NCBI GenBank assembly: GCA_934728355.1
Contig: CAKVEA010000009.1
Span: 1-29,702 of the forward strand
Length of the DNA stretch: 29,702 nucleotides
DNA from: an uncultured Eubacteriales bacterium
GTDB taxonomy: Bacteria > Bacillota > Clostridia > Oscillospirales > Acutalibacteraceae
Reading direction: 5' to 3'
Part shown: one piece after another, positions 23,727 to 29,702 of the stretch
Position numbering within the stretch: the first letter of the stretch is position 1
How the letters are laid out: every line of letters begins with the position of its first letter
Notes under the pieces: generated by a model
The model's input: the letters and a program-made list of their open reading frames with translations, nothing else
Database searches by the model: none
Told to the model about the DNA's origin: nothing
Translations under genes and position numbers: made by a program

Positions 23727-24221
23727 TCACTTAACTTTTAGTCCAAAATACTTTCTTAAAGCATTTATATGCATAGGAAAGAACTTTTCCGGGTGGGATT
23801 CTAGTAATAGCTTTACTTTATGTTCAGCGACCCATTGTATATCTGATGATTCGTCTGATTGTTTATACAAATTTCCTTCACCAGAGCAAATAAAAGTAAA
23901 TAGAATTAAAGAATACCCACCAGACAAGTTTTGTGTAATGCAGAACGGTGAAAAATCAATAGTGGAGTATAGACCGGTTTTAATTGTTTTGCAGTCTTCG
24001 CCGGTTATATTTGTAATAGTTAGCCCTGTTTCTTCTTTGACTTCACGTTTTAGTGCTTGAAATATGTTTTCAAAATCCCTTATTTTCCCAGCAGGTATTT
24101 CTATAAGCCCATCTTCAAAATTGTTTTTTTGTCTTTTTTGAATAAGTATATGATTAACACCGTCAATATTTCTTTCAATAATTGCACCGACTGCAGGCTT
24201 TGCAAATACTTCTTTTATCAT
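23727..24221 (-). CDS. NUDIX hydrolase, 164 aa
   Basis: Hydrolyses a nucleoside diphosphate linked to another group. The NUDIX box is complete: G-x5-E-x7-R-E-V-x-E-E-T-G-L, visible as GKIRDFENIFQALKREVKEETGL in two halves (GKIRDFE and REVKEETGL), with IEIPAGK just before it. The general look (IPAGK, long C-terminal part) is that of the ADP-ribose/ADP-sugar pyrophosphatase group, but the substrate cannot be read from sequence. The start at 24221 is chosen because AGGAGG is 8 nt upstream; the frame reaches a TTG two codons earlier. It lies 26 nt behind the exported BspA-guanylate-kinase-like gene, in the same transcript. Confidence 0.92.
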   Translation of the reverse strand: MIKEVFAKPAVGAIIERNIDGVNHILIQKRQKNNFEDGLIEIPAGKIRDFENIFQALKREVKEETGLTITNITGEDCKTIKTGLYSTIDFSPFCITQNLSGGYSLILFTFICSGEGNLYKQSDESSDIQWVAEHKVKLLLESHPEKFFPMHINALRKYFGLKVK

Positions 24222-24247
24222 GTACAATTCCTCCTAATTTTAGCAAA

Positions 24248-25465
24248 CTATCTAAGCCTATTTTTTATTAAAAATTTATTTAAAAATTGTATAGTTTCAT
24301 CAATGTTTATAGAGGTGTTTAAGACATAATCACAACAAAATGAGGAATATTCAGTAGTTTCCGATAACATTCTGTTGCGTACGATTTCCTCGATTTCTGT
24401 TTTACTTTTGCCGCTTTTTGACATTCTGGCCACCATTCTTGAGTATCGATCGTCTTGCGATGCCCTTAGATATATGGTAACTACTCTAAAATTATCACCA
24501 TTCAAGTGACTTTTCAAATTTTCGACAGCATAAGGATTAAAAGCAATCGCCGTTTTTATTTGCAACTGATGTTCAAACAACCAATACCAGTTTCCAGAGA
24601 AATATGCTATATAAGCAATTTTTTTCTCACCGTCAGGCAAAAGTAGCAAATCGGATTCCTTTTTATCATCAACAAAAAAATGGCCACCCTCACTTGCGAA
24701 TCTTTTTGTTCTAGTGGTATAAGTAGGGACATTAGTGTATCCGATTCTTTCTAAATAATCTCCAATTGCACTTTTTCCACTTCCAGATTCGCCAATTAGA
24801 CATATTATTGTACAGTTGTCTTTTTGTTCTTCTTTTTCAATACCTGGGGAATTGGCTAAATCAACCTCCGTTTTTTCTATTTTAACTACACTCGACGGTA
24901 TTTCAATATTACCTGGAATGTAATTACAATTTTTAAAACAATATAGATCTAACACTTTTACAGAATTAGGTATATAGATGCTACCGAATTTACCTCTAGG
25001 ACACATAATCAATTTAGTTTTATTTTTATTAAATAAAAGACCTTGTGAATCAGAAGAATAAAAATTGTTGCAGGGATCAACAGATACAAATGTAAGTTTA
25101 CCACAATTATCAATAAAATTAAATAGATTTAGATATTCTTGATTAGAGGGTGTATTAATAAACGTCTTTGGTATACTAATTTTGTTCAAATCTAAATATC
25201 CGTTATCGATTATACTGTTAAATCCAATAACAGAATATGTTTGATTGTCAACTACAATATTGTCAGGTATATTTAAAACAAACTCATCTTCTATATTTTC
25301 CTTTTCTAATGTCCTATTTATAGATTTTATTTTGGCGGTCATATTTTCTTTATCCAAATGATACACTATACCATCACTAACATCTATTTTACAGCCTAAA
25401 CATGTGACATTCCCGACTAAAAACACACAAATTATAAACATAAATTTTAAAATAGTTTTTTTCAT
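24248..25465 (-). CDS. Exported BspA-type LRR protein fused to a guanylate-kinase-like P-loop domain, 405 aa
   Basis: Residues 1-25 are a signal peptide (hydrophobic core FMFIICVFLVG, then VTCLGC; only a poor lipobox). Residues about 60-200 are BspA/LRR_5-like, with NIPDNIVVDNQTYSVIGFNS, GLLFNKNKTKLIMCPRG and IYIPNSVKVLDLYCFKNC. Residues about 217-405 are a P-loop kinase: Walker A GESGSGKS (225-232), then TYTTRTKRFASEGGHFFVD, the counterpart of the guanylate kinase GMP-binding stretch, and a C-terminal DYVLNTS...FLNKFL as in guanylate kinases. An ATP-using domain behind a signal peptide and an LRR is unexpected, because free ATP is scarce outside the cell. It may act on host-derived nucleotides, may not be exported, or the domain may be a binding module. 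AGAGGAAG ribosome binding site 6 nt before ATG. First gene of the NUDIX operon. Confidence 0.88.
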   Translation of the reverse strand: MKKTILKFMFIICVFLVGNVTCLGCKIDVSDGIVYHLDKENMTAKIKSINRTLEKENIEDEFVLNIPDNIVVDNQTYSVIGFNSIIDNGYLDLNKISIPKTFINTPSNQEYLNLFNFIDNCGKLTFVSVDPCNNFYSSDSQGLLFNKNKTKLIMCPRGKFGSIYIPNSVKVLDLYCFKNCNYIPGNIEIPSSVVKIEKTEVDLANSPGIEKEEQKDNCTIICLIGESGSGKSAIGDYLERIGYTNVPTYTTRTKRFASEGGHFFVDDKKESDLLLLPDGEKKIAYIAYFSGNWYWLFEHQLQIKTAIAFNPYAVENLKSHLNGDNFRVVTIYLRASQDDRYSRMVARMSKSGKSKTEIEEIVRNRMLSETTEYSSFCCDYVLNTSINIDETIQFLNKFLIKNRLR

Positions 25466-25704
25466 TTTTATCTTCCTCTATATTATTTCAATAAATTATT
25501 TTTAAATTACCTCTTAATCCCAATTTATTACCATAAACGCAGGCGAATCCCAGTATTTCTTCGTACTGTGAAGACAACACTAATATTGATTTTGATTTCG
25601 TTTTATAATTAATAATTAACAATATACACTAAAAAATATTTAGCTTGATGAGCTATATATATATAATAATTGAATTAAATATAAAAATTAAAGAGGTAAT
25701 ATTT

Positions 25705-27549
25705 ATGAAAGAGTACGTAGAGTTAAGTTCAGAAGAAGTATTATTTTTAAAAAATTTGTTATCAAAACAACTTAAAGAATATGAATTAAATGAAAAGGAT
25801 TTAGAAAAAATCGGTGGAGGGTCAGTTCTGCCTAAAAAATTTGCAGCGGGATTATTAACTGCAATATCAATGCTTTCGTATTTGCCTAATCAATCAGTCG
25901 AAGCAATGAATAATACAAACTATTATTCTTCGGTGATTAGAAAGTCTGATAATGATGACTTAACTGACAAAAAGTTTAGTTTAGAAACCTTAAAAAAGTT
26001 AAAAATACCAATTGCTGTAGCAGGAGTTATTGGAGGAACTATCTTGATTGGAACATTAACTTTATTAACTATACATCAACTTGTACACGCAAAAACTCCA
26101 GAACAGGTTAACCGTATAGTAGGACAAGCTGTTGAAAATGAAGGAGGGAAAAATATTACACCTGATAAATTCATTGCTACAGTTAATGCTACTCGTGAAG
26201 CAGTTGAAGAGAAATTAAAAAAAATTAACATCGATGAAAATACAATCAATCGTTTGGTTGTCCCATTTAAAAACTTAGAAAACGAAGCTAGAAAAAGCAC
26301 TGAAATGAATGAATTCAATGAAATTGAATTTAGTAAAAAGTTTTTAACTATAATAGACACTGTAATGGCAGAGGTAAAATCACACATTCAAAAAATAAAG
26401 GAGGAAGAGCTGGAAAAACAACAGGAAATTAAACGTCAAGCGGAAGAAACACTTAAACGTGAAAAAGAAAGAAAACAACGTGAAAATGAAGCAAAACAAA
26501 TAGAACATAAAAAACTTGTAGAACAAGTTCGGACAGCAGCTAGATGTTTGTTAAATTTACAAAATGCACGTCTTCGCTTTTTCAAAATTAAAAATGATGT
26601 TTTAAAAAGTCAGGGAATAGAATTATCTGAAGATGATACGAACATATGTAAAATTTATGAAGGCACCTATCAGCATTATGCTATTTTTACTTCTAATGAT
26701 CCTATAGAACAAACTACTAATTTAATCTATTCAAATATTTTAGAATTATGTGGTTTAGATGATGAAATAACGCAAGAAAATATTGATAAATTTAAAGCAT
26801 TTTGTGAAAGTGATGAAGACATAGATGTTAAAAACTTCGAGGGAGATAAAGAAAAAAAGCTATTAGAAATATTCATAAATAAAACAAAAGGATTAACAGA
26901 TAAGTATAATAACGATTGTGAAACAATCAGAAGTCTTAATAATAAAAATCAAATACAAACATATATTAAAAATCTAGATTTAGATTTAAAAAAACGTAAA
27001 TCTAGAGAACCTAATCCTATAGGAGAATTTAATCTCTTAATAAAGAATTATTTTGAAATTTCTAGTAATAAAGATTTATATCCAACTTACGAAGAAATGA
27101 CAAATGACTACCATATTCCCAGTCAAAATGCAATAGATTTATTGCTTTCTATGGAAAAAAATATGCAAATTACTCTTAAGGCAATAGATGACTATAATAA
27201 TTCGCCTTCCCCGGAGTCACTTAAAAAAGTATTAGAATTAGATTATGCTAATATTAATTCATTTTCGATGATAACAATTCTTGAACAATTTGAATCGAAA
27301 AAAGAAAGGGGTATATTTAGTTCTACGTTAGATAAGCTTGCTTATAATGAAATAAATAAATATCTTCATGATAAGTATGAATCTTTCCATCATATCAATA
27401 AATTTGTTTTAAAATCATATATTGATATATTCAAAAAATGTGTGTGTGATTTGGAAAGTATAAAAGACACAACTGTTTTGACTAAATATATTGTTCCAAA
27501 GTATCTTGATATCACAAAAAAATACAACACATACTTGAAAATATTTTAG
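25705..27549 (+). CDS. Double-glycine-leader membrane protein with long coiled-coil/helical region (3' end frameshifted)
   Basis: The start at 25705 has AAAGAGG 8 nt upstream; the frame is open for 20 more codons without a ribosome binding site. Residues 1-38 look like a bacteriocin-type leader (ELNEKDLEKIGG, ending Gly37-Gly38), the signal cleaved by peptidase-containing ABC transporters. Directly after it comes KKFAAGLLTAISMLSYLPNQSVEA, which itself resembles a Sec signal peptide. A transmembrane helix lies at about 101-127 and a charged coiled coil at about 228-277, then mostly helical sequence. At 614 residues it is far too long for a bacteriocin. The frame stops at 27549 just after a run of seven A (27516-27522). 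With one more A it continues for about 30 codons (LENILENSPNEDDKRKTDE...) and then meets a second seven-A run that leads into the kinase-like frame. Confidence 0.8.
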   Translation: MKEYVELSSEEVLFLKNLLSKQLKEYELNEKDLEKIGGGSVLPKKFAAGLLTAISMLSYLPNQSVEAMNNTNYYSSVIRKSDNDDLTDKKFSLETLKKLKIPIAVAGVIGGTILIGTLTLLTIHQLVHAKTPEQVNRIVGQAVENEGGKNITPDKFIATVNATREAVEEKLKKINIDENTINRLVVPFKNLENEARKSTEMNEFNEIEFSKKFLTIIDTVMAEVKSHIQKIKEEELEKQQEIKRQAEETLKREKERKQRENEAKQIEHKKLVEQVRTAARCLLNLQNARLRFFKIKNDVLKSQGIELSEDDTNICKIYEGTYQHYAIFTSNDPIEQTTNLIYSNILELCGLDDEITQENIDKFKAFCESDEDIDVKNFEGDKEKKLLEIFINKTKGLTDKYNNDCETIRSLNNKNQIQTYIKNLDLDLKKRKSREPNPIGEFNLLIKNYFEISSNKDLYPTYEEMTNDYHIPSQNAIDLLLSMEKNMQITLKAIDDYNNSPSPESLKKVLELDYANINSFSMITILEQFESKKERGIFSSTLDKLAYNEINKYLHDKYESFHHINKFVLKSYIDIFKKCVCDLESIKDTTVLTKYIVPKYLDITKKYNTYLKIF

Positions 27550-27670
27550 AAAATTCACCTAATGAAGATGACAAACGAAAAACAGATGAAATTAATCAAG
27601 TTAAAAAAATGATGAAAACAAAGGCCAATACAGAGTAGTCGGTGAGCACAGTACTTATATCCCTTATACC

Positions 27671-28342
27671 TTGGGTAACTTAGACAATGCCGGCATGCAA
27701 CATAAACTTGAAGGTATGAAAATTTTTCAATATATGGATGTAAATACTAATAAAAAAGTTGTATTAAAACGATGCAAATTTGGCGATGATAATTTATTAA
27801 ATAGTTTAAAAAATTTGGACAGCCCCTATATACCGAAAATATTGGATATAGTAGAAATGCCGGACAATCCAAGTCAAAAAGGAATAATAATGAAATACGT
27901 TCCATCCGCTGTGCCGATTAGCATATATACCATGCCTATTTCAGATCCAAACAAATTGCTTGAAACTTGTAAACAGGTAGTTTCAGCTATAAAGGTACTT
28001 AAGGAAGCAAATCTAAATTGTCCGGAAGATAATGGCGAACATTATTTAGTTGACAATAATAACCAATTTAAATTTATAGACTTTGATGAACCGGCTACTA
28101 ATCATACTGTTGCTTTTTCATCTATCTTAGGAAATAACATCTTTTACTATAATACTGATTTGTATGATGAATTATTAAATAAATATAATTTGTTATTGAA
28201 AAAAATACCTCACAGTTATGAGAACACACCTCTGACTCGAAAAGAGCTGGAAGAAGCTGAATATAACCGTGGTGACGACATTAATATCGATTTTGATATA
28301 ATGCTAGATGCTATCGATGATTTAATAATGCAAGGTAAATAG
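27671..28342 (+). CDS. Protein-kinase-like (pseudokinase) domain, probably the detached C-terminus of the upstream protein
   Basis: The frame is open from 27605 and has no proper start: TTG at 27671 lacks a ribosome binding site and would cut off the first strand (GQYRVVGEH, 27623-27649). Kinase features include a beta-3 lysine (VVLKR), SPYIPKILDIVE, the hinge-like KGIIMKYVP, a helix E region, and YLVDNNNQFKFIDFDEP as the metal-binding region (DFD for DFG). The catalytic loop is degenerate: the stretch LNCPEDNGEHYL stands where HRDxKxxN should be, so the catalytic Asp, Lys and Asn are not in place. It is therefore likely a pseudokinase or binding domain. One extra A in the run at 27603-27609 would fuse it to the double-glycine-leader protein via VKKNDENKGQYRVV. 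The nature of the fold is fairly sure; activity is doubtful. Confidence 0.7.
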   Translation: MGNLDNAGMQHKLEGMKIFQYMDVNTNKKVVLKRCKFGDDNLLNSLKNLDSPYIPKILDIVEMPDNPSQKGIIMKYVPSAVPISIYTMPISDPNKLLETCKQVVSAIKVLKEANLNCPEDNGEHYLVDNNNQFKFIDFDEPATNHTVAFSSILGNNIFYYNTDLYDELLNKYNLLLKKIPHSYENTPLTRKELEEAEYNRGDDINIDFDIMLDAIDDLIMQGK

Positions 28343-28360
28343 CAAAATTTTATAATATAG

Positions 28361-28645
28361 GTTAATGTTAGAGTTCTAGAGAAAGTGACTCAAATCCCAA
28401 AAGATAAGATGGTTACATTTAATTTCAAAAAATCAAATGAAAAATTTAATTAGTGGTAATATTGATTTAGACGATGATTATATTGAATCTTTGAATCAAA
28501 AGGATATGATAAAGAAAATTTTTGACACTATATAGGATGTTAAATTGCATTATTTCACTGCACAAATAGTAAAGATAGAACCGGAACTGTAGTTATTAAA
28601 AAAGATTTTGTGTTTTTAGAATTAACACTTGAAATTGACGATTAA
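28361..28645 (+). pseudogene. Decayed small ORF downstream of the kinase-like gene
   Basis: Coding-like fragments in three pieces: a first piece (VLEKVTQIPKDKMVTFNF, frame of 28385), a second (SGNIDLDDDYIESLNQKD, ending TAG at 28534) and a third (KDRTGTVVIKKDFVFLELTL, ending TAA at 28645). The first break can be mended by one extra A in 28440-28445; the second cannot be mended as simply. No family recognised. It abuts the end of the truncated phage gene on the other strand, at a likely recombination point. Confidence 0.5.
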
Positions 28646-29702
28646 ACAACACATTTCGCAGAGTTTTCTTTGTTATTTGGAGTTCTGTCTTGGTCATATC
28701 TTGAAACCGAAAAAGAACTAATAGCCAGACTTGTGCACTCTATAACATTAAAAGTTACATTTTGAGATTTTGTTCGTCCACGGCTATCTTTAACAGTCAC
28801 AGAACAGGTATTGTTTCCGCTTGTAGTCAAAAATCCGGTTGTAAAACTACTTGATGTATATGAAGCTCCGTTAATACTTATGGAATATGATTTAATCGTG
28901 CTTGAATAACTTCCGCTCGCTGAAATACTACCTGAAATTTTAGATTTTCCTTGAACGTATGCTCCAAACTGTGCATAAATTTCAGAAACAGCTTCCGACA
29001 AATTGACAGAATTAATTGTCGGCACAATATTTGACGGAACATTAGCAGTAAAAGACGCACTATTACAACCGATATATGTGCTTCCATTATATGTTTCAAG
29101 CCAAAGCTTTACATTTAAACTTGTGGAATTCGGCGTGCTGTTTGCAAGGCTCAGCGGAACTGTCCAACTTTTGCTTGTACCGATTTCGGTTGCAATAGTA
29201 TTCCAACCGCCTGAGCCAATTTGATAATAAAGAACGTGTGTAAAATTACTTGACGCTCTGTTTGTGTAAACTGTTATTGAATCACCCATAATAACCGAGC
29301 TTGAGCTAAGTGAGGGATTGCTTGCCCTTGGTATTGTTGATAAAGTTTGCGAATACCACCCCTCGCTTGACGATAAAGGTGTGTCCATGCTTATCCAAGC
29401 CGAGCAAGTCAGCGTTTTAGTGCCGTCATTATTGTGATAAATATCAAGAGTTTTACTAAAAAGGTTTATTCCTGAATCTGTTATTTTTTGGCTCGGAGAA
29501 ACTGTCGCAGAGTATGTTGTACCGTTGATTTTACAATAGCAAGTTCCTGAGCCATAAGTTGTATATCCGCTATTGTCGCGCCAAAACCTTACATAAACAC
29601 TAACATTTGAACAGTTATTTGAAACATTTTGTGAGTTCTGATTTACTGTGATGTTATATTTAACGTGCGTGTTACTGGTCGAAAAAGTGCTTGATGTTCC
29701 CA
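28642..29702 (-). CDS. Phage tail structural protein, DUF859-like, truncated at its C-terminus (5' partial)
   Basis: The minus-strand frame is open from the right edge to the stop at 28642, giving over 350 residues. Recognisable stretches are VSVYVRFWRDNSGYTTYGSG, YCKINGTTYSATVSPSQK, LDIYHNNDGTKTLTCSAW, LSTIPRASNPS and SWTVPLSLANSTPNSTS; these are typical of the DUF859 family of siphophage tail/baseplate proteins from streptococci and related hosts. It is Ser/Thr/Asn-rich with repeated Ig-like strands. Relatives normally run a few hundred residues past VSRYDQDRTPNN; here the frame stops soon after, so the gene is cut short. Its base composition is more G+C-rich than the genes on the left. It marks the edge of a prophage or prophage remnant extending to the right. 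Confidence 0.85.
   Translation of the reverse strand, partial: GTSSTFSTSNTHVKYNITVNQNSQNVSNNCSNVSVYVRFWRDNSGYTTYGSGTCYCKINGTTYSATVSPSQKITDSGINLFSKTLDIYHNNDGTKTLTCSAWISMDTPLSSSEGWYSQTLSTIPRASNPSLSSSSVIMGDSITVYTNRASSNFTHVLYYQIGSGGWNTIATEIGTSKSWTVPLSLANSTPNSTSLNVKLWLETYNGSTYIGCNSASFTANVPSNIVPTINSVNLSEAVSEIYAQFGAYVQGKSKISGSISASGSYSSTIKSYSISINGASYTSSSFTTGFLTTSGNNTCSVTVKDSRGRTKSQNVTFNVIECTSLAISSFSVSRYDQDRTPNNKENSAKCVV

Noticed and set aside
1..29702. CRISPR array, tRNA or rRNA genes
   Set aside because: No regularly spaced direct repeats, no cloverleaf with TTCGA arm and no rRNA-like sequence were seen on either strand.

Overview
This window is AT-rich DNA (about 30% G+C by eye) from a low-GC Gram-positive bacterium of the Bacillota. 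I infer an anaerobic, probably host-associated Clostridia/Tissierellia-like organism. The reasons are cell-wall sorting signals of the NPKTG type, a WxL surface-protein locus, a BspA-type leucine-rich protein, a lipoprotein-dependent ABC transporter and strong GGAGG ribosome binding sites. I cannot name a genus. No rRNA, tRNA or CRISPR array was seen.

Layout. 1-1.85 kb: the end of one NPKTG surface protein and a complete second one, with near-identical 3' flanks and terminators (tandem paralogues). 2.0-5.1 kb, minus strand: a compact tyrosine recombinase, an unknown protein and an exported membrane protein with a degenerate Ras-like fold. 5.6-9.5 kb, plus: a WxL operon (small WxL protein, DUF916/DUF3324 membrane protein, large beta-helix WxL adhesin), followed by a GNAT-domain protein. 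10.8-11.9 kb, minus: an exported GH3 (NagZ-like) hydrolase. 12.2-14.1 kb, plus: a membrane-anchored Mrr-type nuclease. 14.3-16.1 kb: a third NPKTG protein. 16.5-18.25 kb, minus: a two-gene operon (CMD-cupin fusion and alpha/beta hydrolase). 18.5-21.4 kb, plus: a promoter, a Trp-containing leader peptide, an attenuator, and a three-gene ABC importer that is best explained as an aromatic amino acid (TrpXYZ-like) system. 21.6-23.0 kb, minus: a fourth NPKTG protein. 23.7-25.5 kb, minus: a NUDIX hydrolase and an exported BspA/guanylate-kinase-like fusion. 25.7-28.6 kb, plus: a very large protein with a double-glycine leader, a pseudokinase-like open frame that was probably once its C-terminus, and a decayed ORF. 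28.6-29.7 kb, minus: a truncated phage tail protein (DUF859 type) that runs off the window edge.

Themes. Most of the window encodes the cell surface: four paralogous sorted proteins, the WxL complex, and several exported proteins of unusual design. Three loci place eukaryotic-signalling-like folds (Ras-like, guanylate-kinase-like, protein-kinase-like) behind export signals; this is the most unusual content. The second highlight is a clear ribosome-mediated attenuator in front of the ABC importer. At least four places look like the loss of one base in a homopolymer (6358-6363, 27516-27522, 27603-27609, possibly 9617-9624). They are either sequencing undercalls or phase-variable tracts, and they change how the affected genes should be read.
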